In this document: piece after piece, positions 44,571 to 56,234 of the stretch | Numbering within the stretch: position 1 is the first letter of the stretch | How the letters are laid out: the number at the start of each line of letters is the position of its first letter | Assembly: GCA_029964075.1 (NCBI GenBank) | Contig: CM057136.1 | Location: 558,001-622,000, forward strand | DNA length: 64,000 bases | DNA from: Patiria pectinifera | Lineage: Eukaryota > Echinodermata > Asteroidea > Valvatida > Asterinidae | Direction of reading: 5' to 3' | Notes under the pieces: model-generated | What the model was told of the DNA's origin: nothing | What the model saw: the letters and a program-made list of their open reading frames with translations, nothing else | Databases searched by the model: none | Program-made: the position numbers and the translations under genes

Positions 44571-47500
44571 TCACTCGGTGTCAGGGGAGTCCGACTCTGG
44601 TTCGTTGGTGACCAGCCGCTTAACTCGGTCAAGTAGATGGAGAACACTTGACTGGTACCGCACCGGTGGTCGACCCTTATTGACACGGCGAGAACGTCTG
44701 AGTGGCCTCTGCGGTCCAGCGGTGTCTGTGTCAGTTGTGACTGGGTCACTCGCGTCACGGTGAATGGTGTGTGACTCTGGCTCCTGAAGGTTTGTCTGTA
44801 TATCTGCACCAGCGGCGTTTCGAGGAGAGAGTGGGCTTACCTTCTCTGGTGGGGCCGGGGACTCCTGGAGGTCAGTCTGCACATCCTTGGGGTCTCGTCC
44901 GGCAGTATTACGAGGAAAGACCGGGACTGCCGTCTCTGGTGGGGCCGGCGTTTCCTGGGGGTCGGTCTGTACATCCCCTGGGTCCCGCCCAGTGTCGTTT
45001 CGAGGAGAGAGTGGGGTTGCCTTCTCTGACGGGGCTGACGTCGTGCTGTCTGTGTCCAAGCTCGTGCCAGTAACCGTGTCACTTTGCCCAGGACCAACTG
45101 CAGGGAAACTACCAGGAGGTAGACCATCCGAGGCCCATGGTGCTGCAGCAGCGCTATTAGCTTCATCAGCTTTTGGTGCCCACATTAGCGGCGTCCCCCA
45201 TCGATTGTCACTACTCGCCATGGATTGACTCCCAGAGTCAGATTCTGAGGTCTGTTGAGTTGGGGCTTCCGAATTTCTGAAGTAGACTTCCCAGGGGCAG
45301 TGCTTCAGCTCCATACGATGGAGGACCTTTTCTCGGCCATACGAGTTGCGGACCTTGTAGACCGGTTGACCCGCATATGGGCACTCCACTACCAAGTAGG
45401 GCTCGGGTTCCCAGTAATCTTGTATCTTGGCTCTGCCTCGATGTGATCGATCCCGGACTAGAACATACTCGCCTCGACTGAGTGGGCGTTCGAAGATGTC
45501 CTTGTCGTTGTAGGCTTTCCGCACAGCTGCACTCTTGTCTAAGTTGGCAGTGGCCACCTCCCGAGCTTTTTCCATCTGTCTGCAATACTTTTGCACGTAC
45601 TGGTGTGGGGTTTCGCCGCACACCTGAGGGAGATCCACACCAAGCAAAAGATGTTGGGGGAGGCGTGTCGTCCTTCCAAACATCAGGTATGCTGGCTCAT
45701 AACCGGTTGAGGAGTGAGTGGTGTTGTTGTACATTGCGACGAGATGTGGGAGACTGTCTGTCCACCTGGTCTTCTTCGCAGAAGGGAGCGTGACGAGGAG
45801 GTTGTGAAGCGTTCTATTGAACCGCTCGCACTGTCCATTCCCTTGGGGATGATAGGGAGTAGTGTGCGAGCGGCCAATACCATACAGAGTACAGAGTTCC
45901 TTGATCACCTTTGCCTCGAAACATTTGCCGTTGTCGGAGTGTATGCGGAGGGGTGCGCCGAACGGGATTATGACATGTTTAACCAAGGCTTTAGCCACCG
46001 TCTCAGCTCGCTGATTTCTTGTAGGCACGGCCCAAGAGTACTTGGTGAAGACATCAGTTAGTATAAGGACGTCCTCGTATCCATCAGATGACGGCTCCAA
46101 TACCGTAAAGTCTATGGCGAGCACTTCCAAAGGAGCTGTGGCTCGTAGTGTCCCCATGGGGGGTCTAGTGTGTCTACTTGGTGATTTGCTTGTGACACAC
46201 CTCTTGCATCTTTCACACCAGGTCTTCACTGTGGGCTCCATCTTCAGCCAGAAGAAGAGGGGCCTTATTAGCCGTAGGGTGCGCTTGGCACCGAAGTGTC
46301 CCCCATCGTCATGGAAACTCCCCAAGACAATACCAACAAGACTCGCTGGGACAACTAGCCGTTTCCCCGGTGGACCATCAGGGGGTGTCCACCGACGGAA
46401 GAGTACCCCATCCTGGACAAAGTATTGCTCCCAGTGTCTTAGGAGCTTTTTGACATCGGCAGTTTCCAATCTCCTCTCCTCTGTAGTGGGTTTCTGCCCC
46501 CTCCTAAGATACATCATGACCCGACGAAGGGCCAAGTCATCAAACTGCAGTCGTTGCAACTCCTGTGGAGTATAACCAGGCAGGCTGAGGCTCCCGTTAC
46601 GCTCTGTCAACCGAATCTGGTGGCACAGTACCAGGGGAAGTTCGGTGGCTCCATCCCCTTTGCCAACAACAGCTGAGACGGCACTTGAAGAAATTTCAAC
46701 TTCAGGACCCAGGTCACCCTCACTCAGTCCATGGCTGTCCACTGTTTGAAGTCGAGACAGGGCGTCAGCTGCACGGTTATTCTTCCCCGGCCTATACTCC
46801 AGCTTGAAATCGAAGGACGACAACTGCTGTACCCATCGGAGCTCCGTTGCACTCAGGTTTGCTGTGTCGAGGTACTTCAGAGGGTTGTGGTCTGTGAGTA
46901 TGATGGTCTTGTTCCCAGTAACGAAGTCACGGAAAGCCTGACACATGGCCCAGCGGATAGCCAAGAGTTCCAGCTTGAAAGCTGAGTAATTCCTGTCTTG
47001 TCGTTCTGCACGCCGCAGAGTCCGTGAAGCATATGCTATCACCGCCTTTGATCCATCAACCTGTTGCTGCGACAACACTGCCCCCAGCCCACAAGTACTG
47101 GCATCTGTCTCCACTATGAAAGGGAGCGAGAAATCCGCAAACTTCAGAACTGGGCTTCCGACTAGTTTCTGTTTGAGTGCTTGGAATGCGGCACAGGCTG
47201 GCTCATCCAAGGATATAGTCTTCTTCCCTGTGCTAGCTTTTCCCTTGGTAGTAGTCCCCTCCAAGTATCGCAGGAGCGGTCCCACAACACTAGAAAATCC
47301 CCGCACGAATTTGCGAAAGAATCCTGCGAAACCCAAGAACGAGCGTAGTTGGGTGACGGTGGTAGGTTTTGGCCATCCTTCCACAATGCTTATCTTATCG
47401 GGGTCTGGTTTCACACCTTCTCCTGCTGTGACAAGATGCCCCAGGTACTTCACCTCCTTCTTGAAAAACCCGCACTTTCGTGGCTTCAGCTTCAGGCCGT

Positions 47501-49131
47501 GCTGCTGTAGGCGAATAAAAACTTGCTCTAGGCGGACCAGATGCTCATCGAAGCTGTCGCTGTACACGATGACATCATCAAGGTAGATTAGAAGACTGGA
47601 AAGCGCCTGGTCCCCGAGGCAGCGTTGCATTACCCGTTGAAAAGTGGCAGGACTGTTGCACAACCCGAAGGGGAGTCTTGTATACTCCCACAAACCAAAT
47701 GGTGTGACGAAGGCTGTTTTTTCCATATCTTTCTCCGCCATGGCTACCTGGTAAAAGCCGGATGTCAGATCAAGCACGCTAAAGTACTTGGAACCTCCCA
47801 AGGCTTGCAGGGACTCATCAATTCGGGGGAGAGGGAAAGAACTCCTGGTCGTCACCGCATTAAGCTTGCGATAATCCACACAAAGGCGTATGGACTGGTC
47901 CCTCTTCCTCACCACCACAATAGGGGAGGCCCAGGGGCTATTGCTCTCGCGGATTATGCCCGCATCCAACAACTCCTGGATGTGTTGTCGAACTTCTCTA
48001 TGTTGTGATGGAGGTAGAGACCGGTAGCGTTGCTTTATTGGTGGCGTATCTCCAGTAACGATCGTGTGTTTCACCGCACCAGCGTATCCAAGGTCAAAGT
48101 CGTGTTGGGAAAACACGCCTGCATACTTCTGAAGTAGGGAGTTGAACCTCGTTTTCTCGTCTGGTGTGAGTCGCTCCCCCAAGTCCAATGCATCTGATAA
48201 TGCGAAGCCCTGTTCACTGCAGTTGGCACTCAGTGAAGAAGACTGCACTTCATGGCCCCTCTGCAGGATCTTTTCCGGCTCATCCTCGCAGGCCTCAGCC
48301 TCCTCAATGTGATGTACTGTACCGATGCATGCATGGGGGGGTAATGTAACCTCTTGTTCTGTCTCATTGACTAGGGCAACTGCAAATTTACCCTTTACGA
48401 CGTGGACAGCTGCGCATTTTAGACCAATGGATGGTGGCAGGTTAGCGGCACTGTCTGGCTCCAGAACGGCATAGTAACTCAACCCATTTGGGCCAGGCTG
48501 AGCTGATGCCTGGAAAACTGCAACCTGTCGTGGTGGTACGGCAAGGGTTGTGTCACGAGGCAGATAGGCCCGGCTAATGGGTCCCACGATCGCTTCAAAC
48601 TTGACATGCTTTTCTGCTGCCCTCATTGCCTTGTTCCATGTCCCTCCGCTGCCCCCACTTGACTGGAGTACCCGTAAGTGTTCATTGGCCATTGGCGCAA
48701 CCACTGTCGACCAACACTCCGAGAGGAAGTTCATCCCCAGTATTCCCGGGGTGTCAGTGGAGGATTCTGTGGCTTCACGGATCACCAGCACCAATCTGTC
48801 TCGGAGGGTCACACCCAAGGCCGTGATGTCAAACCCAACAAAGCCGACGTAGGGGATACTTGCGCCATTCGCAGACTGGAGGTGAAAACTGGATGGGATG
48901 TCTTGGAGTCGGTACCCGTTTGGCTCAAAAAGTGTCCGGTAGCAACTCTCCGTAACAGTGGTCACCATTGATCCTGTATCAAGCAGGCACTCCAGCGGAG
49001 TAGTCCCAAATAGCACAGTAACAGAATAGCAGTTACCTACTGCTCGAGGAGTGAGGGTCTTGGAGCCAGCTGTTGCCCCTCTAGCCGACTGGCTCCTGGC
49101 AGCTGAGGGAGGTAGTTTACCGGTAGCTGGA
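44571..49131 (-). CDS. pol: Pol polyprotein (protease-RT-RNase H-integrase)
   Basis: One open frame of about 1480 codons. In order it shows an aspartic protease (CLLDTGSMVTTV, near residue 10), reverse transcriptase (LCVDYRKLN, LPFGLCNSPATF, IYLDDVIVYSD near residue 480), RNase H (FIVETDASTCGLGAVLSQ), an HHCC zinc site (GGHFGAKRTL ... WCERCKRC) and integrase (AIDFTV, IHSDNGKCFE, CERFNRTLHN), then a C-terminal binding region. No stop breaks it. The frame is open upstream to a TAG at about 49131, overlaps the end of gag by about 95 bp in the -1 frame, and lacks an obvious ATG, so expression by -1 frameshifting is likely. The C-terminus carries a Pro/Thr-rich repeat. Confidence 0.93.
44860..45070 (-). 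repeat. Tandem peptide repeat in the Pol tail
   Basis: Within the pol frame three successive copies of about 30 residues have the pattern P-R-N-x-x-G-R-D-P-x-D-V-Q-T-D-x-Q-E, separated by P-A-P-P-E. The third copy is shortened. The DNA copies (CTTCTGGTGGGGCCGG-type words) are similar, so the array is recent. It lies C-terminal to the integrase. Confidence 0.8.
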
Positions 49132-50275
49132 CACTAGGCGGGGTAGGCTGTGCAGCAGTCTGTACGGGATTACCAATCACTTTGTCATTCGGTCTCGTGG
49201 TTGCATATGTCGGTCGGGGGAAACGGGGGCCATATTGTTGGACAGGCCTTGGGCACTCCCTGGCAAAATGCCCCTCACTATCGCAGTTGAAGCAGCGCTG
49301 GTGGCGCCCAGCAGGCAGTCGTGGTCTCGGTGGTTGATTAGATCGGTGGAGGGCCTGCAACGACTGCATGACCCAATCCATTTGATGTGCCAGTCTCTGA
49401 ACAACATCCTCCTTGGCCTGTACAGTGGCCGCCACAGGTCGGCTGTCGGCGACGGCAAACGGTTGCTCCCTGTCAGCCCTCTTTATGGCCCAGTCCTTCA
49501 ACTCACAAAAGGGTATATCTGCACGCCTGTCCAGTAGGTCTCGGGCAGAGATGCGTAGGGCCTCCGATCGCAAGCCATCCATGAATTGATCCCGGATGAT
49601 GTTATCAGGCTCCTTAAAGAGAGCGGGATCTTTCTTTTGGACACGCAAGAAGATTTTCTGTAAGGCCACCGCAAAGTCCCTTACAGATTCACCACGTTCC
49701 TGTCTACGTTCTAAAAACCGCCGCTGCAGTTCGCTGGTTGTGAGGGGTTCTCCATACGAAGACTTCAAGTATTGAAGGACCTCGTCCATTTGGGCCCCTG
49801 CAGCAAATCGTGCCTTGGCCTCAACTCTAGGGCCTGCCTTCAGCGCATCCAGTAAAAACTGTTTCTGTTGGTCCTCCGGCACATTGTAGCGCTTCACAGC
49901 ATGTTGAATTGCCGTCACAAACTCATCCACAGTGGGCGCCTTTCCGGTTGGGTCCTCCTGGCCACTGAAGGTGGGGATTTTTCGCTCTGGGGCCATAACC
50001 ACAGTTGACGGGCTTGTAGGCAGTCCAGCCTCTTGCTTCACCTGCTTTACTATCGGCTCGTATACCCCCGTGTCCATCCATCCTCCAGCTGGGGGCATCA
50101 CCACACCATCAACTACGGCAAGGATGGTGTCTTCCTCAGCACTAGTTTGCAGTAGACCCGTTGCATTCATCCAGTAACTTTGTAGGGTAGTAAGCGGCAA
50201 TTTGCCATCGACTAGGCTAACTCGGAGGGGTTTAGCCTCCCCAGGTCCTTTCACCCTGATTGACGCTGCCATCAC
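49037..50275 (-). CDS. gag: Gag polyprotein
   Basis: 412 residues from ATG at 50275 (MMAASIRVKG) to TAG. The central part has the retrotransposon-gag fold signature (FLLDALKAGPRVEAKARF, LQRRFLERRQERGESVRDFA). A single CCHC zinc knuckle, CFNCDSEGHFAREC, lies near residue 330. A Pro-rich tail follows. Gag forms the particle and packages element RNA. It starts 86 bp inside the 5' LTR boundary and is read before pol, which overlaps its end in the -1 frame. Confidence 0.92.
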   Translation of the reverse strand: MMAASIRVKGPGEAKPLRVSLVDGKLPLTTLQSYWMNATGLLQTSAEEDTILAVVDGVVMPPAGGWMDTGVYEPIVKQVKQEAGLPTSPSTVVMAPERKIPTFSGQEDPTGKAPTVDEFVTAIQHAVKRYNVPEDQQKQFLLDALKAGPRVEAKARFAAGAQMDEVLQYLKSSYGEPLTTSELQRRFLERRQERGESVRDFAVALQKIFLRVQKKDPALFKEPDNIIRDQFMDGLRSEALRISARDLLDRRADIPFCELKDWAIKRADREQPFAVADSRPVAATVQAKEDVVQRLAHQMDWVMQSLQALHRSNQPPRPRLPAGRHQRCFNCDSEGHFARECPRPVQQYGPRFPRPTYATTRPNDKVIGNPVQTAAQPTPPSVQLPVNYLPQLPGASRLEGQQLAPRPSLLEQ

Positions 50276-50339
50276 TTCAACTGTGAGGGCAATCTAGACT
50301 GTATAGTCCACCTCCGCCAGGTAGGTAATTCACTCCTTG

Positions 50340-50361
50340 CTTCAATCCCACTTCTGACACT
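50340..50361 (-). promoter_or_regulatory. Primer-binding site, tRNA-Leu type
   Basis: In element orientation the 5' LTR ends ...CCACCACA, followed after two bases by TGTCAGAAGTGGGATT. That is complementary to the 3' arm of an animal tRNA-Leu (ATCCCACTTCTGACA). The TGG expected to pair with the CCA tail is absent, and the T-loop part lacks one base (TTCAATCCC for TTCGAATCCC). Assignment rests on recalled tRNA-Leu sequence. Confidence 0.7.
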
Positions 50362-51783
50362 TGTGGTGGGGGGGGTCAGAGGTCACAGCTCCCAAATAGC
50401 ATGGGGATTGTATGCACAAAGGAAACTGGCCCACGACACTCTTGGGTTCGGCTTGACTGAGTATTTATTCTGTTGAGTGGCGGTCGAAGAACACCGACCG
50501 ATGACGGAGGCGGGAGATTAGCATCGAAACAGCACATGAGAAAGAAAGGAATAAAAATAAAGGGATCATAAGTACATTGTAAGGTGATCTAATACTGACA
50601 CCGGAAAACAATACATCTAATTAAAGGGAGCAATGAACAGGTTATGACGAAAACCCAGCGACGACTTGGAAAACAGTTTGAACTAAAAGAAACAGTTATT
50701 TCTTCAAAGTCACCCATGTAAACCTACATAATTTCTCTAATACAAGGGGAGTTCAATAAAGTGCATGTCGAGCAAGAAAATACATGTGTTACTAGTGTCA
50801 TATTCATAGCAGACCAGAAAGGGGCAGATAAAAATACATTACTTACAGAACAAAATCCATATTTTTGTACTCATAAATTAGCACAAAGGACAATTTAGTC
50901 ACACAATGCAAATTCAGAAAGTACAAAATTCTCTAAGGCAAAAATAAGGAAGGCACAAATATAGTTGAGTCCCATATTCATTACAAATAAGGGTGTCTCA
51001 GTGCTACACTTCATCTCTTCAGGCATAATTACATGCATAAAGTAAATTCAACTCATGGTTAGCGACTTCACTTAATAATGGGGGCGCTATTTAGTAAACA
51101 CGACCGAGCAACGTATTACAAAATATCTCGGAAGAGGGCGCTTTTTACTGAGCAAAACCGAGCGATGAATTATCATAAAAACCTCGGAATTTGCTTTAAA
51201 AGACTCTAATGTTCGGGTCTGACATATCACCACAATACAGGCCTATCAAAGAATAAATGCAAGACTATCATGTCAACTTTAGATTCCTGACAAAAATAAT
51301 AACTAAGAAAAGTTACGGCACTTTTTATCACCGAGAGGTCTCTATAGCAAGACAACAGGGTCGCCATCTTGGCCAAAGTTCGTAAAATGAAAACTCCCCA
51401 ATGGCAGGCAAAATGCAACAGTTCGCCCCATCTGCAATATCACAAATATTCCCTGGTCTTTCCGGTTTAAGGACATATGACACATTTAATTCAAAATAAA
51501 AGAAAACTGCAAAAAATGTTACCTGTTGAGTGGCGGTCGAAGAACACCGACCGATGACGGAGGCGGGAGATTAGCATGACCCGCCTCCGCCCTGCGGTGG
51601 CGCCCTTCAGACTCACCGTAAAAGTTCAGACTATACCTCGGGAGATGCCACCAACGGCTGAGCAACGGTCTACATAGAGGTGAAGTTTCTTTATACACAA
51701 AAAATGGAGAACTAACACAAGATTGATTATGATGAGGGATCATCCATGTAATAGTTTTAAATCCTAAATATCAACTCCCTACA
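50362..51783 (-). mobile_element. 5' LTR of gypsy-type element
   Basis: 1422 bp, the upstream LTR in element orientation, with ends TGTAGGG and CCACCACA. It should carry the element's promoter and polyadenylation signals. I did not assign them. A 63-codon open frame inside both LTRs resembles nothing and is ignored. Confidence 0.92.
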
Positions 51784-51784
51784 T

Positions 51785-52680
51785 ATACTCATCTGAAAAG
51801 ATGGGTATATTAAAATAGCTTTTAAAAAATAGCAAATGTGAAGTTACAGGCCCCGTACTACACTAGTTACAATGTTAGTGACGTTTAAAATAATAATATG
51901 ACATGTTTGCTTTAAAAAAAACTGTGATAAAAATCACACAACGTAACGTGAAAAGATGGTTATCGGCGCAATGTACTGTGAAAAAGCAAAACCGCGTTCA
52001 TGTCGCTACGCAATGCATCAGCTGAAAATGCGTAAAAAAATGTCTAGTGGATATTATGCCGGATCCGGTTTTCTTTAAGTAGGCCTATGGGTGCAGACCA
52101 CTAAATAGGCCAAATATCCGTCCGCCGAGATCATGAATACAAGTTATACACTCAAATTCGTCTATATTAGAGAGTTTTGAGAGCCATGGAATTGGGAGCT
52201 TGAAGAGATATGGCAATACACCTCTGGCCCGGACTTTTTTTAGCCATGTTGTGGAGGAATCCCTTTTCGAGATGGCTACTTTTTCACTTTGGGAAATATC
52301 ACTAATTTTAGGGGTCGTCTTCTTTGGATGAGAATGTCGCGAAAAATCATCGGTTAACCCAACAAAAATTAAAAATAAAATGAAATATGACATGTTGATT
52401 ATCATTTTTCTGTGCAGCCTGATCACATGTGAGAGTTTTGAGTATTGTTAACAGAGTTTTGAAGTATGAGCATTTACACTGTTGTCTATTGGAATTTATT
52501 TGATTGGGTGCACCCCTATACGATGTTAAGCCGGGGGCGTATTTTTTTTCTAGGAGGGTTAGGGGCGATGTCATGAATAATTCAGTTTTTTCCTTTGAAT
52601 CATCGCAAGACTTAGGTTCTCGTTCTATTTTCCCCTTAATTTAAAATTATCTCTGTGATAAATTTGGAGAAGAAAAAAAG
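51785..52680. other. No gene seen
   Basis: AT-rich flank of the LTR element. No exon or repeat structure was recognised. Confidence 0.45.
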
Positions 52681-52689
52681 CTGATGAAA

Positions 52690-52776
52690 ATGAGCAGCGA
52701 CGACGTGGATTCGAACCAGGGATCTTTGTATCCATAGCTCATCTAGCTATCCACTAGGCTACTGTGTGGTAGCTCG
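52690..52776 (-). repeat. tRNA-derived SINE-like remnant
   Basis: On the minus strand TAGCCTAGTGGATAG resembles an A box and CTGGTTCGAATCCACG a B box, about 50 bp apart. The acceptor and T stems do not pair properly, so this is not a functional tRNA. It is probably a tRNA-derived SINE head or tRNA pseudogene. Confidence 0.5.
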
Positions 52777-52921
52777 ACGACAACCGTTCTTTAAAATGCT
52801 TTAATGTATTATAACTAGTTCAGTAACTAACAACAATGCTGTTGATGTCATTGTCTGTTCTCATGGATAAACATGAATTATTCATGACATTGCCCCTAAC
52901 CCTACTAGGAATAAAAATTAC

Positions 52922-54712
52922 GCTACCCGTGACGTCCCCTGTTGTTTCTAGCGCTCCATTATTTTGCACGAATGGAGCGACTTTGTTTCATACAAAGACA
53001 CAAGCTTTGTCTTATTGCGTAACTGTAAACTGCATTAGTATAAATGGAACTGTACAGAATTGCACTGCGAATAAGAATATGTTCTTATGTAACCAATACA
53101 ATGCTGGATTCTAGGCGCACTTGGTATAAATGCTAAACCCCACCCAGGCACCATGCATTCGTTCTTGAATAGCGTGCTGATGACACGCAGTGTTCAGTCT
53201 CAAGACGTTGAGGAAATAATGCCGTACGTGAGATACAGTGGAATTATAGCGTGCCAGGAAACCGTCTTTGATAGGGGCTGAAACTAGCTCCATGGATATA
53301 TCGGACGATAATTTACTGGCCGCTTCAAACTTTGCCTGGGACATATAAAAGACCATTTCGTCACTCCAAATGAATATGAAGATTGCATGTATGAGTATAA
53401 AGGTAAGAAGTTACCCTTTTTGTCAAGTAAAAATAACAGCTAATAAAATCAAAATTATTGTTTAATGTGTTATCTGATGAAGTTTATTCAGAAATCGTGT
53501 TTGCACTAAGACTGTTCTAATTCGAAGCTTTCTGTGTTGTCACTTTGCAATTGTCAAAGCTACCCTGTGCCGTTTACGGCTTTGTAAGACTTAAGAGGAT
53601 TTACAGGAATATGACCTTATGCTTCGTCTTATTGTTTGACCCCACAAACTACTTTTCTGATTTTGTTTTCTTCTAATTCTGGCTATACAGACTGTGGATA
53701 GTGTCATGAAGAGGGTCAAAACTATAGCAGTCTCCAGACGGACTACTTCGTAACCAACGCAACTCGAGACCATAACTACTAATCATTGGACAAGGAAGGA
53801 CGAGCTAAAACCACTTAAAATTGCAATATTAAAATTAAGATTTTGGTGCATGTTTTTAAGCAAAACGCCTACAAGTCTTCTAGGCCGGGTTTTCATTGCA
53901 CGAGCTTGTGATTTTCCTTCAACTGTTCTTGGACACCATGGAAAAGACCTACACATTTTTTTCAGGATGTTGAGTTCTTGCCGATCAAGAATTTCTAGGA
54001 CTGCATGCTAGGCATTGAAACCCAGGAACAAGATTGAGATATAAATTGTACTGCGAACCTTGTCAAAACATCTGCTGTAACTGTGAAACATTTATATCGT
54101 TGAAACGTTTATTTTGTTGCATGTAACATTACTATATACGAACATTCCGTACAAACAAAATTGGTTCTTGACTCTCGCTTTAACACTGTAAGAAATTGTA
54201 TAAGACAATGCATAACATTCTGTTTGAGAAACGGTGTAGCATGCTGTAAAAGAAACAAAAAATGGTTCTTGACTTTCACGTACAGGTACGAATGATGCCT
54301 AAAATTCAATTTGAGAAACGGTGTAGCATGCTATATTATAAGAAACATAAATGGTTGTTAAATTTCACGTAATCGTACGAATGATGCATACAACTCCATT
54401 TGAGAAACGGTGTAGGACTTATGAGAAAATTCTGTGCGAGAAAATGGTTCTTGACTTACGTTTTAAGCATTGTACGAAATGTATAAGAAAATGCGTAAAA
54501 TTATAATCGAGAAACGGTGTAGTAAATTTGCAACTGTGCAAAACTATAATTGTGTCATTTTTGGTGTTTCTTCATTTCCCGCTCCATTATTTTGCAGGAA
54601 TGGAGTGATGGAGGCATTATTACCTTCCAAAAGAATGGAGAGGTATCGCCTCCAACGCTCCATTCGTGCAAAATAATGGAGCGCTAGGACAAATAGGGTG
54701 ACGTCACGGGTG
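52922..54712. repeat. Inverted pair of GCGCTCCATTATTTTGCACG words
   Basis: ACCCGTGACGTC...TAGCGCTCCATTATTTTGC at 52930-52982 is repeated inverted at about 54648-54712. At the right side a further inverted copy (54582-54608) makes a 100 bp hairpin. The 1.8 kb spacing could mark the ends of one element or two insertions of a short hairpin element. No coding sequence was recognised between them. Confidence 0.5.
54150..54525. repeat. GAGAAACGGTGTAG minisatellite, unit 85-108 bp
   Basis: The word GAGAAACGGTGTAG recurs at about 54226, 54313, 54402 and 54509. AATGGTTCTTGACTTTCACG and GTACGAATGATGC recur between copies. The units are diverged. Confidence 0.75.
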
Positions 54713-54716
54713 GAGC

Positions 54717-56213
54717 TTAACACACTGTAACTGTACAGCCCGGGCAAGAGGTTATTATCCCTGGCAGAGTAAGGACAAGAAATGCACTTAGTAAATCGGG
54801 CATTGTTGAACCAACCTGTAATGTGACTAGAGACAGAGGCATTTGTGTAGCCCGTTCCTTGGTTCATACAGACAACAAGTATGTCCCAGTGAGAGTATTT
54901 AATGTACAGCCAGAACCAATTGTACTCTACAAAGAAACCAATCTAGCTTTACTTCAGCCTGCTCACGATGTTTCACAATTGTCAGACTACATCGAGACCA
55001 ATGATGTATTAAGTGATTGTAAAGATGAAGAATTCAAAGATTTACTAGATCGTTCATGTGCCAAACTTGAAAAGATCAAAACCAAAAACATAAGATGTAT
55101 TGTGACAGCCACCCTCCTATCGGACAAGCTATTAGGAGAGTACCTTACCATCAAAGATCAGAGGTTCAGGATCAGATAGATGATATGTTAGACAAAGGAG
55201 TTATCAGTCCATCACAAAGCCCATGGCTATCCCCTGTAGTACTAGTACGTAAAAAGGATGGTAGTCTAAGATTCTGTATAGATTATGGTAAACTCAATAA
55301 CATTACGAAGAAAGATGCATATCCTCTTCAAAGAATCGATGACAGCTTAGATGCTCTCCATGGTGCTCAGTGGTTTAGGACTCTAGATTTAGCTAGTGGG
55401 TACTGGCAAGTGGAGGTAGATCCCATTGAACGTCCAAAAACGGCCTTTTCAGCTGGCACAGGCCTCTTTGAATTTAACGTAATGCCATTTGGCTTATGCA
55501 ACGCTCCAGCCACTTTTGAGCGTTTGATGGAGCGCGTTCTAACAGGTCTTCATTGGAAAACATGTCTAGCATATCTTGATGATGTAATTGTATTTGCAAA
55601 CTCTTTTGATGAACATCTCGCTAGACTTAGCACTGTACTGCACGCATTAGAACACGCAGGTTTAAAGCTAAAGCCAAAGAAATGTACACTGATGCAAACT
55701 GAAGTGTTGTACCTTGGTTATGTTGTATCTAGAAATGGAATTTCTACCCATCCTGAGAAAATCCAAAGAGTAAGAGATTGGCCAATACCATCTAACGTAA
55801 AAAAAACTCAGAGGCTTTTTAGGGCTTTGTTCTTATTATAGGCGTTTTGTGGATAACTTTGCCCAGATAGCCGCACCTCTTCATTGCTTAACTGAGAAAA
55901 ACACTGAGTTCGTTTGGAATGATAAGTGTGAGAAAGCATTTTACCAGTTAAGATCAGCTTTAACAAATGCTCCCATACTTAAGTACCCATATTTCAGTCG
56001 TCCATTTATTTTGGACACTGATGCCAGTAATGATGGTATTGGGGCCGTCCTCTCTCAGCAGGTAGATGGGAGTGAGCATGTGGTTAGCTATGCCAGTCGT
56101 AGGTTGACCAAAGCTGAACCCCGATACAGTGTTACTAGAAAAGAACTACTAGCTGCAGTAACCTATGTCAAGTACTTTTGACATTATCTTTATGGTAGAA
56201 GATTCACAGTGCG
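54717..56213 (+). pseudogene. Decayed gypsy-type pol fragment (second lineage)
   Basis: Three frames together encode the linker, reverse transcriptase and the start of RNase H: VQPGQEVIIPGRVR, VPVRVFNVQPEPIV, then QDQIDDMLDKGVISPSQSPW, LRFCIDYGKLNNI, FGLCNAPATFERLM, LAYLDDVIVFANSF, then FILDTDASNDGIGAVLSQQV. Breaks are a frame change at about 55095-55180, a one-base shift at the A-run near 55799-55806, and TGA at about 56179. Sequence similarity stops near 56213, before integrase. No LTR was found. RT motifs differ clearly from the intact element at 42750-51783. Confidence 0.88.
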
Positions 56214-56234
56214 TGCGCAGACCTCAATGTGTTT

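Larger units (their letters stand above)
42750..51783 (-). mobile_element. Near-intact Ty3/gypsy-type LTR retrotransposon
   Basis: A 9.03 kb element on the minus strand: 5' LTR (50362-51783), primer site, gag (50275-49037), pol (to 44571), a non-coding tail with a diverged 110 bp tandem repeat (44270-44510), and 3' LTR (42750-44170). The order protease, RT, RNase H, integrase within pol is that of Ty3/gypsy (Metaviridae). No envelope frame was found. LTR identity by eye is about 99.6%, so insertion is recent and the copy may still be competent. It belongs to a different lineage from the fragment at 54717-56213. Confidence 0.93.

Noticed and set aside
44578-49584. Plus-strand open frames opposite gag and pol (up to 177 codons)
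   Set aside because: They are antisense shadows of the intact minus-strand genes.
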